In this document: piece after piece, positions 23,701 through 36,543 of the stretch | How positions within the stretch are numbered: the stretch's first letter is position 1 | How the letters are laid out: each line of letters begins with the position of its first letter | Made by a program: the position numbers and the translations under genes | Assembly (NCBI GenBank): GCA_033063855.1 | Contig: CP093829.1 | Span: 16,957,537-17,021,536 of the forward strand | Source of the DNA: Smittia aterrima | Lineage: Eukaryota; Arthropoda; Insecta; Diptera; Chironomidae | Direction of reading: 5' to 3' | Length of the DNA stretch: 64,000 bases | Notes under the pieces: generated by a model | Seen by the model: the letters and a program-made list of their open reading frames with translations, nothing else | Told to the model about the DNA's origin: nothing | The model's database searches: none

Positions 23701-26700
23701 ATTTTCAGGAAAAAGCTCTTTTTCACAGACTCAAGTCGAATGAATTTTATGAGAGAAAATCTGTGAAACCGATTAAGGACATTTGTGTAAAGTAAGAAAT
23801 AAAATATAACCATAAAATACAAACATCTAATTAATTTAAAGGAAATCAATGAAGAAATAAAACTAAATACTGCATACAAGGTTCAACACGCATGCTGCAG
23901 TGAACTAATTTTTGATTTATTTACAAAGATAGTAAAAGTTGATTAAGCAATCACAAAGGTAAATATTTTCTGAAAGGATTCAAAATTATCTATTGCTTTA
24001 AAACTTTTTGTCACTAACGGTTGATATGTAATTAAAATAATTGCCTTGCTGATTGACTTGTCCGAAGTTAGTTTAATTAATTTACTTTTTACAAATCAAT
24101 GCAAGCCAACGGTTTTGTTTTCCGTTGCAATAATAAGAACTTTAAATGTTGCTGTTGCCACGAGTGGTTGCTACTCATAAAATTTCTCGCTCGATTGATC
24201 ATAATTTTTAAACCAATTAGGTATTATCGCCATTATTTACACCAGACGTGTGAAAATCAATTATCGAAATAGAATAAACCTCTTTCAATACAAAAATTAA
24301 TTCCTTTGGCTTTGAATGAAGCACAAAAAAAAACTTTTTCAAGTTCAAGTTCAAACGTTTACGGATATATTTAGATAGAAGCTAGACACCTGGGGCTGGT
24401 TCGTCAACTTGTTGAACAAGTTAATACTCGAGCGACAATTAATGTCAAGTCATTTTTAAAAGCTAAAGGGCTTTAGGTATTAGCACAGAGATTAACAGTC
24501 GTGAGTAAACGGTTATGAGTGAAGCAAAGACATTAGCTTCTGTCTCAGAGTTCTACGCAGTAATTTGAGCGTTGCAAAAAGCAAATTAAAGCTGCTCACG
24601 GTTCCGGAACAACTTTAAATCTAATGAGAACATATCCGTGAGCATTTGTTGTATGTTTAGATTTTATATTGAAAAATCGACATTAGGAGTTGAACTGAAT
24701 TTGCAACAAATTACTCCGAATCAATTAGAACGGCAACAGTGAAAGTCAAACGTTCTAGAATGAAAAATAAAAATAAACTCACGACTTCCATTGGTAATTC
24801 TAATGAGATTACTTCAATTACTTCGACGATTAGTCATGACGAGAATCATGGCAGGAAATCTCATTATCGCGAGGAGAACATCAGTCGAGGTACGCAAACC
24901 TCAAAAACTTTACATGAAAATCAATCTGATTGCTGAGTCGAAACAAAAACTTGTAATTAGTCGAAACAACTAATTGTGTGCGGCTAATTTCCGAAAACCG
25001 CAACGCAACATTGCAGCGAATCCGAACTTGAATTCGTTTAACAAAGTTCTACATCTCGAAGGACTTTCAATCAACAGATAAACTCGGAATGCATCGAACT
25101 AGCAGCTGACTATGTTAATCTAAGTTTTTGACATTAATCGCTTCATTGGATGCAACAGAGTAAACGTTTATTAACGTTGATTGCAAGTGAGAATCTTTAA
25201 CAAGCGATCGAAAGCTTACAAAACTATTCGAATGAGTAAAGTGAAACATAACAGCGAGAGCGATATTTACAGGTTGGATCACGACTGAAGGTCGAACTCA
25301 GGGAAATAAGCGTTCAGCTCAGTTTAGTCAGAAGAACTTTTTCGTGCAACTTTTTTAATTTGCATAAAGGCTTTTAGAGTTTAGAATGATCAATGCTAAG
25401 TGATTTGAAGCTTTCAATGCTTCGAGAAACTTCCGTTCATTACGCTAATCGATGTTAATCTTAATCAAAAATATTAGCATCACGTTTTTAAAAGTTAAGC
25501 TTCTAGACATCAACAATCGATTGCCTTGAACTCCTCTCCCTACAGAATCAGAATGATTAAAATATTCATCGACGGGATAAGCACGCCTAAAGCCTTTTTT
25601 ACACCTGTCGTTGCTCTGAATCAACGTCTGTCGAGAGACATTCACAACTTAATTATAATATTCAATGAGAATAGAATATTTCCATTGCAAATGGGAAGCT
25701 AAACGATTCTGACCAGATGGAGACTTTTAAATGCGCGTGTCGATTAAAATTCAATCATTGAGCACTTTCAGGTTTATTAGGACTAAACGAGCTTTGATTT
25801 GTTGATTTCTCGCTTTCAGGAAACTGTTTGTTAGATGTGAAACTTAAATGAGATTTCTCTGAGTCATCATCGGAAGGCTTATGTTTAAAGTTCAACGATC
25901 TATTTAACATGATTCGCCTTGAGTAAATAAGCGAACAATTGAATTCCCTTCCGAGTGAAGGCGAAAAAACTCAGAATATTCTCCGATCAATGTCAGAAAT
26001 CGGAACAGATTTTCTTACTTTGTGACTCGAACGTACTCTCATGAAACAAAGCGGCGTTTGAGTTCACTCGAGCATACTCCTTCAAGGGTATTGATTGGCA
26101 TGATTCGATTTTGAAGTCGAGTTAATTATTTCTTGCTTACATTCACGGTTCAAAATTAAATCGTGCTTTATTACTTTTCAGCGAATTCTTCTTAAAAGTT
26201 TCACTTAAAGTTTGATGGAGACACTTGCCTTCCGCTCTCTAGACTTTAATTTGCCTGGAAGTAGCGAGCGGTGAAACTCATAAATGAAAGTTCAAGGGCG
26301 ATGCTATTGCCGCTACTTCTTCGCTACACGTTTCAATTCTATCCGCAAAAAAATAAAATTTATCACGTGAGGAAATCGTGAGCGGAGAATGTTGACCCGA
26401 GATCAGAAAACGAAAAAAAGGTTTGCCTCTAGACACAGCTCAGTTGACATTGACTTAGCGCATATTCGGATGAATCCGGATTGATCTGAAATTCGCAAAG
26501 TCAAAGCTAATGCAAATAAATGTTCCTTGAGATAAATTTTTCTTCTTTTCATTTGCTCTGGTTGTTCTATCACAAGAAACAAGAAAGTTGCTCTCCATGG
26601 AGAAGATCGTTGGATACTTACAATGTCGTAATTATGCGACGTCTCTTAAACCCAGCAAGCGAGGAGACGAAGAGTAAAAAAAAACCCATTACAGCAAGTT

Positions 26701-28715
26701 TCTGTAACGAGAAAGAAAGATAGCGAGGGATTCCCGTCGTTCCCGTGTGCAATTTCTTTCGACTTGTTAGCCAAAACACAGCTCACATGTGATTTTCACA
26801 ACCGTCAGAGAACCTGTTTCGAAGTGTCATGTGTCTGAGCTAGATGAGTCACATTTGGTGTTTTTCTCGTTTCTTTGATGCTTCATCGTCTTCTAATTGA
26901 TTTCTGTTTACTCTTCGTCAAGGGAAAAATCCACAACAAATTTTCGCTTCGTTCTAATTGATTTGCATTGCTTGAACCATTAAAGGTTAAAATCGTGACA
27001 AAGTCGATTTGGCCTAATATTTCATGGCAAATGAGAACTTCCTTAAATAAAACTTGTATAATCGAAGGGTCTCGTGAATTTTTACAATGCAAATCAGAGA
27101 TGAATCTTACATAAAATTCTCGTTGCCTTTACTCCGAAAAACAAACAAATTCCTTATCAAATAGTTTTCACATCTCATCTGACACAAATAGCTCGTAAAG
27201 ATTATGTAAATGTTGATTAAATGTCTCAATTTTCACATGATAAACGGAAATGATCGTCTTTTAATTGATTTGTTATGATTATCGTTTGTTCAAATCACAA
27301 AATCATTGATTTTAATGAATGAAGACATCGATTTTCATATAATCGGTTTGTTATGTTTCGGCTCCTGTCGTTGAGATCTAGCTTTCTTTCTTTATTGATT
27401 CTGAGATCGATGACCTCTACGATAAGCCCTCTGGAGGCTGCTCTCTTAAAATTTTGATCATGTAACAACTTTTGGCTTTAATTGACTCGATTTATAATTT
27501 GTTATCGCTCCAGGCAATCGTTGAAATATTTTCTTATCATCAAAGTTTCATCTTTTGTCAACGTGAAACTTCCCAGTGAAATGTCATCATCACCCGATTG
27601 TCGTCGGGAGTGAAAGCATCATATCTCCAAACCTCGTGAATTGACATTAATTAGCGGTCAATAAGAGTTACAGTATTGTTTATCAATTCAGTGCAGTTAA
27701 CCACAAATATCGTAAGCGATACGTGCAATTTCCCACGCGACCTTAATAAGGAATTTCTCTCTCGTGAGCAATCAGATCTTGATCATCGATTTATTACCAT
27801 AAATTTGAATTTTCACGACCGGCGTTTCGGTAGCGTGTGTACAAACATTATCAAACGAAGCGACGATAAAAATTTCCGATACTTCTCGATCTCGTGAAGC
27901 TTTGACGTTGTCGTTGTCGTCAACGCGAACATTGGGAAAGAAGTTTCGTAAAAAAAAACGCAAGAAACAAGTTTAAGTCCCGATGACGTCTTCAAAGCGA
28001 TGTGTGTTGATTGCACCGCATGATTCACTGGTTTCGCCATCAAACTTCAACTCAAGAAAGAATCCCCAAAAACAAACTATTGAAACGCGATCTTGGAAAT
28101 CACGGAATGATTAAAATTCCTTTCGCGAGAATATCCGTCAGTGGGAACCCGTTCAGATATGCAAATCTCCAATCTGATTGAGTTTATTTACAGAAAACAC
28201 CTGTTCTCAAGCAACTTGGAGATGCTAATTGATGCAAATCGTTGTAATGCGAGCTCCATTTACGTAACGAAAGCGAAAAAATGAATAAACTTGTCTCGGG
28301 AAAATGAAATTCCCCCGCAGTGAAATCTCGGCCACTGAGCAAAAGCTTGTTAGAAGGAAAGTCTCTGTGCTTTCCATAAAACGTATGACGCATGCCGCTT
28401 GCTGACATCACATTGAAAATCCAATTCTTCGGGAATTTTTTTCCTTCTTCAAACGTTTTGCGAATAAAAAAAAACCAATCCACATCTTCTGTTATGATTT
28501 CTTTCGCTTCTTGAAACAGGCAAAGCTTGTGTCTACACGGAGTCAACACCAAAACAGTTGCGAGTACAATGAGAGAGCTTTTGCTTCTACTTCTCGAGAA
28601 CGAAAATACAAAAGCAACTCGGTCGACGCTGTTGATCGAGGAACTTTTGTCGAGGAGAGGTGGCATACGCATACATTGACAAAGTTTTGCTGTTGGATGG
28701 CAGGCTGATGTTCAG
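20747..28715. other. About 8 kb intergenic between Met and ple
   Basis: The two genes are divergent, so this is shared upstream DNA. No open frame shows domain motifs. The longest, 28184-28672 (-), is Ser/Phe/Lys-rich and looks like chance. A TTTATTTACAG acceptor-like word just upstream of the Met start suggests a non-coding 5' exon further left on the minus strand. No tRNA or transposon seen. Confidence 0.5.
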
Positions 28716-28723
28716 TATTTAAA
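28716..28723 (+). promoter_or_regulatory. Possible ple TATA-like element
   Basis: TATTTAAA, a TATA variant, lies about 350 nt upstream of the ple ATG. No strong initiator stands 30 nt downstream, so this is a weak call. Confidence 0.25.
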
Positions 28724-29064
28724 CTCCATGCAAACCAGCCGAAATAATCATATACTCTTATTATTTTGCTTGTGCTGCTTCTAAGGCAGAGAAAAAGTGT
28801 TTTAATCAAATTTCATCTATCAAAGTCAGGATAAATTTTGTTCGTAGTTTACGCTCAATCAAAGTGAATTTTAAAGTTTTAACTTGAAAGTGCTTGAAGA
28901 TTATTCATTTCGACAAACGGCTTAAGGATTAAAAGTCAGTGGTCGTTGATTTAGAAGAAAGCTTGAAGACAACAAAATTAACTTGAGAAACGGAAGTGTG
29001 GAAATTCATTGCCGAAAGACTTTACTTGAATCTTTACTGAAAAAATCTCAATAAATCCGCAACA

Positions 29065-32000
29065 ATGGCAGTATCAATCGCATCTCACTCAGCTCCCAAA
29101 AACCGCGAAATGTTCGCGATCAAGAAATCGTACAGCATTGAGGTAGGTTACGAAAATTAACTGCGGCGCTTAAACTTCTTAAGTGGATCACTCACTTCAA
29201 TTATTTGCAAACAATTCATTCGAGAGCTTCTGACAATTAAGATCAGATAAACAGATTAAAAAGTTAAAGTAAATATTTTCAACAAAACTCTTAGAACAAT
29301 TTGTTTTCCTCAATAAGTCACCTTAAGTGGCTTGGTCAACAACTCGTGGAGTGGAAGAAATTGACTTTAGCCAGTGGCAGGTTCTTGAAACCAGATAATT
29401 CATGAATGGGAAACCGAGAAATTCCTCGAGCGTAGACAAACATGTTTTATGCATTGAAACATGAAATTCGCAAATGCAATGCCCACATTGACATTGAAAT
29501 TTTCATAGTCATTGCAAGTCTGTGGCGAAAAAAAAAAACTTCAAGTTTTTAACTCTCGCACGTTCATGAGATGTCAGTTCGTCTGTTTGATTGAAATGAT
29601 TTGTTCACTTAGATGAAGTTCGACGAACTTCCGATAACTTCTTGACTACGTGACTACCTGAGTTGCTCTTTTCACTTATGCTTCTCGTTATTAACAGATT
29701 ACAGTTAGCGTTGATGACTTAATGATGCGCATTAATGTCAACGGCAATTGCGAAAAGCATTTAAAGCAATTAAGATTCCAGTGCAAATTTCTTTTTTATT
29801 TCACGGAAAAATTGATCTAAATTTATTTTGTTGATCGATTCTAATCGAGGATATCCGCGTTCCGAGTAAGCGCTAATAACTGAAATCGTGATCAAGTTAG
29901 ACTCTACCTGGTGCCAGGCTAATCATTTACCTTTAATTCAATTCCGCTTGTAATTAATGGCCAATCGACTTTAAACGTCAGCTCGACATTTTAACAAGTT
30001 CCGAGCAGTAGTTTGCATTGTTGTGGGTTCAAGTTGTTCTCTCGAATGCAAAAAGCGATTAGCCGAATGAATATTTTCACAATAATTAATGTCAACTCAG
30101 TTTTTCTGAGAGCACCATACATACTCGTTATGTCCAAGTCAGATGTTTGTCTTTCAATGAATGGCTATCAAACGATGAGAATCAGGATCAAGTTGACATC
30201 AAAAGCAACTTTTCAGCTGATTCTCATTTGCATATTTGAATCTCGTCGATCTCAGAACTTTTTTTCTCATTCAATCGAACAGCAACTTTTTATTGGTGTG
30301 TAGTCTATCGACACGTCTCAATTGAATGAAGGCTCTCACAGCCTTGACTTAGAAAAATAAATCTAAAGCAAGCACCTGGCTAGTGAAGCGCTTTTAATAT
30401 TCCCCCAAGTGTTTGCCTAATTAAAATTAAAGTAATCCGTCAAAAGTGCAGTCAGGGAGTGAGAATATTCATTTGATCCTTGGAGCTGATTAATTCTTTT
30501 ATTGAGAGAGTTAAGCTCGACAAGGCTGCTCGTAATTCAAGAGCGTTAATTAGTTTCTAAAACAAAACTTTCAATCCGTGTTCGTTTATGATATTTGCAA
30601 GTGTCCAGCCCGCACAAAATATTTTGCATAAAACTTTATTGGCCAATTAATTGCACGTAACATTTTTTTAATTGATTTCAAATATTTTTCTCGCAAAGTC
30701 CGCTTTGTAGTTAATAGCGCTAAGCAATGAGCTTAGGGTTCAGTCTAATTAAACTTTTATTAGAACGTTCACTGCTTCCATGCTAATAAACTGAGTTTGA
30801 TTCTCACATCGTTAGCAAGATTTTATAGAGCAATTAACAAGACTCATCATTTTATTTCACAGAATGGATATCCATCTCGTCGCCGTTCGTTGGTCGATGA
30901 TGCTCGCTTTGAAAGCGCTGTCGTTAAACAGACCAAGCAAGCAGTGCTCGAAGAGGCGCGCCTCAAGGCAAATGGTAAGTCGCTTTTGAGAACTTTGCTT
31001 CTTGTTCTCGGCATGTGTCCGACAAGAAGGAAATTCAATTCATTTCCTTCTTTCTTTCGTCCGGCATTCTGTCATGGCAATTAAATTGATGTTTGTGTAC
31101 GTTTCAAGGGAACTTAATTTTAAAACCCGGCGATGTTGATGACGTAAAACAAAACAAAAAACGAACCGGGTTTTTTAATAAAAGCGCGAAATCTTAGACA
31201 AAAATCAATTTTGAGCTAATTTTTTGTTGAAGGTCGCGGAACTTGAATTACATTCCGATTGATCTAAGCTTTTTGTTCCGCTTAAACTTATCTAAAGAAT
31301 GACACAATTAGTCTTTAATTGCTTTGCTTAATTGTAACTTAATTTATGAATTGTCCCTTTTGAATTGCTTTATGTATCTTAAGTTATCTTATTTTTTATT
31401 ATTTATTATTTCGCATGGTACAATCATCTTAGATGAGAAAGAACTCGACATTCCAAATGGTGAAAACAACGCTGAGAACGACGAAGAACAACCAGAGCAA
31501 CCAGAAGTCGATGAACAGGAATATTACGAAGGTTGGTTTTTCCATCGTGGAATTGATAGTTTGATGTTAACGCTTTTATAATTTCTGTTGCATATTTCTG
31601 TTGTCTTCGCTTATCAATGTTGTGTGGAACTAGTTGAAGAGAATGTTTATGCGAAGCCAATGGATGGACCGAGCAACGGTCATCGCGAAGAAAAAGACGA
31701 GAAGAAATCAGAGGAGAAAAAAGAAGAAGAAGCTACTTCAAGCCAAGGTAGGAAGCGATGATGATATTTAACGTGTCGTTTGAGCGATGAATTATCCAAA
31801 TAATATCCTCAAAGCTCTTTCTGTCGCGACCCTCACAAATCATGTCGTTAAGTGGCGGCTTTATAGTCCATTCGCCCACTCGTAAGAAGCTTTTACGACT
31901 CTCGTTTCTTGAATGAAGCTGTTTCCCCTCGAAAGTGATTTTTCATTTCCATTCACACAATAAAGTGTTTGATACGAGCGGGAAAAGCTCTGATGATAAG

Positions 32001-34895
32001 TTCATAAAAATCACGGAGGCGAGAGAGTGACAGAAGCACAAGAGAAGTCTCTTTATTATGGAAAACACTTAAGCTTTAATGCTTTTCCTTTGTCAGAGCT
32101 TTCTCTGTAAGCAAAGTCACCCTTTTCCACTCTCATTGCGGTGGCGCGTTTTAATTCACGCATTAGAATCTGTCGAGTGTGGAAAATGGATTGCGATTAT
32201 TCCATTCTTTGGACCATGTCACGTACACGTGTGAAGTCAAGTGGAAGTCAACTCATTCTGACCATGAATTTCTCGTTTCTATTTATAGACAATGGATTGA
32301 CTGAAGAAGAAATGATTTTGCAGAACTCTGCTGGAGTTTCGGAAGAAGCTGCAAATGAAATTGTCAAGGCTGGACTCGTCGTTCGTCTTCGTGACGGTAT
32401 GGGCGCTCTCGGTCGTATCTTGAAAGCTGTTGAAACATTCAAAGGAACCGTAATTCACTTGGAATCACGTCAATCAAAGGAAACTGGCGTTCAGTTCGAT
32501 GTCTTGATCAAAGTTGAAATGGCGCGCATGTCACTCTTGCAACTTTGCCGTTCACTTCGTCAGACAATGTCGTTCGGAGGTATTTCATTGCTCTCAGAGA
32601 ACAACGTCAGCGTCACTGCTCCATGGTTCCCTAAACACGCTAGCGAGCTCGATAACTGCAATCATTTGATGACCAAGTACGAACCTGATTTGGACATGAA
32701 TCATCCAGGATTCGCTGATAAGGAATACAGATCACGTAGAAAGCATATCGCAGAAGTTGCTTTCGCTTATAAATTGTAAGATTCAAACTCAAAAACATTT
32801 CTGTCGAACTTTTTGGTATAACATTTTATTTTCATTTTAACAGCGGCGATCCAATCCCTCACATCGAATACACTCAAATCGAACACGACACTTGGGGCTC
32901 AGTTTTCCGCGTTGTTAAGGATTTGATGCCGAAACACGCCTGCCGTGAATACAACATCGTTTTCGCTAAGCTTGAGAAGGAAGGAATCTTTGTCGATAAT
33001 AGAATTCCTCAATTGCAAGAGATGAACGATTTCTTGCGTCGCAACACTGGATTCACATTGAGACCAGCTGCTGGATTGTTGACCTCTCGTGACTTCCTCG
33101 CCTCGTTAGCTTTCAGAATTTTCCAAAGCACACAATACGTTCGTCATGGAAACTCTCCAATGCACACACCCGAACCGTAAGTTTAAAAGTTTCTCTAAAG
33201 AGTTTAAATTTTCATCTCTCCTGCCTTCATTCGATTCCTCCTAATTTGAGAAGCTTTTTCAATATCTGAAGTGAAAAAAATCACAATGGAAATTGCCTTA
33301 ACTCAATTACCGACGAGTAATTTGCCGAGAAAATTGCTTTTTGTTCACAAGCGTTTAAACTTTTCCCCGAGCATCCACTTGTCTGCTCTAAGTGGTGAAA
33401 AATTGAAGTGGAAAGACAGCACAGGCAGTTTTAAAGCAAAAATCTTTTGATGTCTCTCTTTGAGATCTCGAGCGAATTTCCACAATTCTTTTCATTTCCA
33501 CTTCTTCGCCTTACTTACGACTGTTGCGCACGGAAAAGGAAAATTATGGTGCAAGAAGGCAAAAGGCTAATGGAGCGATACTTTTAGCTTTTTGCTGTCG
33601 CTTTTCATTGTCATGGATTTTTCCTTCCTTTCCGTTCATTTCTCAAGAGATGAAAATGCGCTTATCACAATAAAGAAGTGGGAGAGAGAGAGTAAGAAGT
33701 TGGAAGAGGAAAATTTCATCTTGAACAATCGCATTAAAGTCTTTTCTCGAATTTGTCAGGATTAAGACGTCTGTTCATCGTTTCCAAGCAATTAAACTAA
33801 CAATTCAATTTTTATTTACAGTGATTGTATTCACGAATTGCTCGGACATATGCCACTCCTCGGCGACGCTTCATTCGCTCAGTTCTCACAAGAAATTGGA
33901 TTAGCATCTCTCGGCGCCTCAGACGATGAGATCGAGAAGCTTTCAACCGTAAGTAGTCGATTGAAATCTCTTTTGATTATTCGCCCAAAACATAAACCAA
34001 TCAAACCTTGAACTAAAACGAGGCAACGCGCAGACGATGATCTCAAATCGCACATAAATTGAACAGTTACGAGCCGCTCGCTTCGACGGTTAGTCTTGAC
34101 CTTCAATAAAAAATTTGTATGAGCTGCTTGTGGCTTTTGTTGGTCAACAGCTTACATTCAACAACATGCTGATATTTCTCACATAAATCAGATCGTTTTT
34201 GCACAGTCGATGACTCACGATTCATTTTATTCAACGAACACGCTCGTTAAACATTCAACAGGCCTTATGCAACTTCAGTTTTGTACTTTCTTCTGTGCAT
34301 GGTGCAGCAGAAAAAAAATTGGTGTCAATCGAACATGGTCATTGTTGTTTGCTTATTCATTGCGAGCATGCGATGACTTTGAACTTTAAAAGCAATTTGT
34401 GAATCTCGTCCGGAAGTTCATACGGTTTATGTTATCGCATTGAAGGGATCACACGTTTAATCGCATTCTTCTTATCTCGTTCAACAGGTTTATTGGTTCA
34501 CAGTTGAGTTCGGTTTGTGCAAAGAAGACAACCAAGTCAAAGCTTATGGTGCCGGTTTGTTGTCAGCTTACGGAGAACTGTTACATGCTGTCAGCGACAA
34601 GCCAGAGCATCGCCCATTCGATCCCGCAACCACAGCTATCCAACCATACCAAGATCAAGAATATCAACCGATCTACTTTGTTGCTGAGAGCTTTGAGGAT
34701 GCTAAGGAGAAATTCCGTCGATGGGTCGCAAACATGTCGCGTCCATTCGAGGTTCGCTTCAACCCACATACAGAACGAATTGAGATTGTCAATCTGGACT
34801 CTGTAGAGAAGTTGGATGAACTCGTGACACAATTGAGATCAGAGATGATGCACTTGACGAACGCAATAGAAAAGTTGAAGAAGCCTCTTTGCTAA
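29065..34895 (+). CDS. ple: ple, tyrosine 3-hydroxylase
   Basis: Eight exons: 29065-29142, 30863-30974, 31433-31531, 31634-31747, 32289-32775, 32844-33176, 33822-33948 and 34488-34895. They total 1758 nt, 585 aa, matching the long fly isoform. The enzyme makes L-DOPA from tyrosine, the rate-limiting step for dopamine and for cuticle catecholamines. The N-terminus (REMFAIKKSYSIE, then NGYPSRRRSLVDDARFE) carries the PKA site RRRS at Ser35. An acidic segment follows, then an ACT-type regulatory domain, then the catalytic domain. Its iron ligands are His412 and His417 in CIHELLGH and Glu457 in TVEFGLC, and a C-terminal coiled coil ends the protein. The HGNSPMHTPEPD block distinguishes TH from tryptophan hydroxylase. 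Intron 1 is 1.7 kb and probably regulatory. Skipping exons 3 and 4 gives a 514-aa form. Confidence 0.97.
31433..31747 (+). other. ple: ple acidic cassette exons (alternative splicing)
   Basis: The two exons, 31433-31531 (99 nt) and 31634-31747 (114 nt), each begin and end in phase 1 and are multiples of three, so they can be skipped singly or together. They encode 71 Glu/Lys/Asp-rich residues. In flies the corresponding acidic segment marks the hypodermal TH isoform, while the neuronal isoform lacks it. Splicing use here is inferred. Confidence 0.8.
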
Positions 34896-35579
34896 AGAGG
34901 ATGAGAAGCTCAGATCAAAAAGTTATGAAAACAATCAGCGACTTATTTTTAAGTTTTAAGCAATTGATCCTCTCGTGACAATAACTTAATCCTTTTTTAT
35001 CCAATTATGTGATCGATTTTATTACGTTTAATTACACCAGAACATTTTTCCATGAGAAATTTAGGATTACGAAGCGTTAAGGCTAAGGCATTCATCAACT
35101 ATCATGTTGTTATCGTGTTGTGTGCAAATCACTTTGAAACGAAGGAAAGACGTATAAATCTTTATGGCAATGAATTTAGATGTAGCACGATTGCAAGATA
35201 TCTACGGATATGATTTGTAAGAGTATATGGTAATAGTAAACAGCTAAACGCGACTCGTCCCTGTCTTGTCAGAGGCTTTACCCAACAACATCGGATGAGA
35301 GTGAAGCTTGGACGATGACTGAGTGTGACGATCGTGACTGTTCAATCTTTTTTTATCCCAATTTATTTTCCTGCGATCTGTGCAGATTTATAACGTGACA
35401 AATGCATTTTGTGACAACTGCGATGCAATCTCCTTGTAATATTTATTCATTAAAAGTATTTTATGGTTCAGCTGACCAATAAGAAACACTGTCCAATCAT
35501 TATTTATATCAAAGAATAAGAAAATCACTGTAAAGTTAAGAGATACTCTGTTGGACCATCCAAAAATTGAATCAATAAA
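34896..35579 (+). other. ple 3' UTR and polyadenylation signal
   Basis: No open frame of note. AATAAA at 35574-35579 is the best plus-strand signal and would give a 3' UTR of about 700 nt, ending almost where the convergent gene's transcript ends. Confidence 0.45.
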
Positions 35580-35622
35580 AGGAATTTGATGTAAGTGAAA
35601 AGCAGCAATAATTTGAGAGTTT

Positions 35623-36543
35623 TTATTCGAAGTCAAATAGACCGTGAAGATTCTCGTAGTTCTTGGATCGATAAAGATTTGTTCCTTGATTGTTTATTCG
35701 TTCAAATTCATTTTCAGCGTTTTCCACATCTTCACCGACAACTCCAAAAGTGTACAAGAGATCTTTTGAATTGTTGATATCAAAATTTTGATTTCGTGAA
35801 TTTTTCTCAGTTGCTCCTTTGATAGATATAGGAGAAGCATTGTGTGTTTTGTTTAGCCGAGGAGAAGCATTGTGTGTTTTGTTTAGACGAGGAGAAGCGT
35901 TAAAAGTTTGATCATTTCGTCGACTTTTTTCCGCTGCTCCTTTAAACGATCGGGCAGAAGAATTTACGGTTTTGTTTGGCTGAGGAGAAGTGTCAAAAGT
36001 TATTCCATCTGCTTTTGACGTTGTATTGTGTCGTTTCGAATCGTTTGAGTCCTCTTGCGTCGAAGAGAAATCCAAAGCTCTTATGAAATCATCAGTGTTC
36101 TCAACCTGGAATGATTCCGGTCCAAATCCCATCAAGAACTGCCTTTGATCAATTTCATCCAGAAGCTTCAAAATTTTAATATCAATCTCATGCAGCTCTT
36201 GAGCTGCTCGCTCAAAATCGCAATCTACGAGGTCGTAGAAGAATTTATGAAGCGATGCAATGAAACGTTTGATTTCGTTCTCGACAATTGTCAAGTCTTG
36301 ATTCAATTCGTAATTGTTAATTCCTTGTTGAGTTTCGACGTAAGTCATGCTAAAGACTTTAATTGCACTAAAATTTTTATCGCAAACGAATGTAATTAGA
36401 ACGAGAAATAAAGAAAAGATTGCTATGAGATTTACTTTGATGGAAAATCTCATTATTTGTTCAAACAAGTTCTCATTGAGCGGAAAAATTCGCTTACTCC
36501 ATCTAAGCGTCGTCTTCAAGTTTTTCTTCTCTGCTGCTTCCAT
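35623..36543 (-). CDS. Orphan single-pass membrane protein with tandem repeats
   Basis: An intronless 306-aa open frame. I do not recognise the family. Residues 1-30 are basic, and residues 37-54 (VNLIAIFSLFLVLITFVC) form one strong hydrophobic helix, so a signal-anchor or single-pass topology is likely. A helical, charged region (about 75-140) follows. Then comes a Ser/Asn/Thr-rich stretch in which a 10-residue unit, HNASPRLNKT, is repeated twice exactly and once partially. This sits inside a larger duplicated unit ending in KGAxEK. Several N-x-S/T sequons fall in this part. The stop codon lies inside an AATAAA. The gene is tail-to-tail with ple. Length, an organised composition and the stop/polyA arrangement argue it is real, but it is probably lineage-restricted. 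Confidence 0.6.
   Translation of the reverse strand: MEAAEKKNLKTTLRWSKRIFPLNENLFEQIMRFSIKVNLIAIFSLFLVLITFVCDKNFSAIKVFSMTYVETQQGINNYELNQDLTIVENEIKRFIASLHKFFYDLVDCDFERAAQELHEIDIKILKLLDEIDQRQFLMGFGPESFQVENTDDFIRALDFSSTQEDSNDSKRHNTTSKADGITFDTSPQPNKTVNSSARSFKGAAEKSRRNDQTFNASPRLNKTHNASPRLNKTHNASPISIKGATEKNSRNQNFDINNSKDLLYTFGVVGEDVENAENEFERINNQGTNLYRSKNYENLHGLFDFE
35831..35901. repeat. 30-bp tandem repeat inside the orphan gene
   Basis: Two 30-bp copies at 35831-35860 and 35861-35890 differ at a single base, and a third, decayed copy begins at 35891. The unit length of 30 bp keeps the frame (10 residues). Confidence 0.9.

Noticed and set aside
28184..28672. 162-codon open frame on the minus strand just upstream of ple
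   Set aside because: Low-complexity Ser/Phe/Lys composition and overlap with other equally long frames on both strands.
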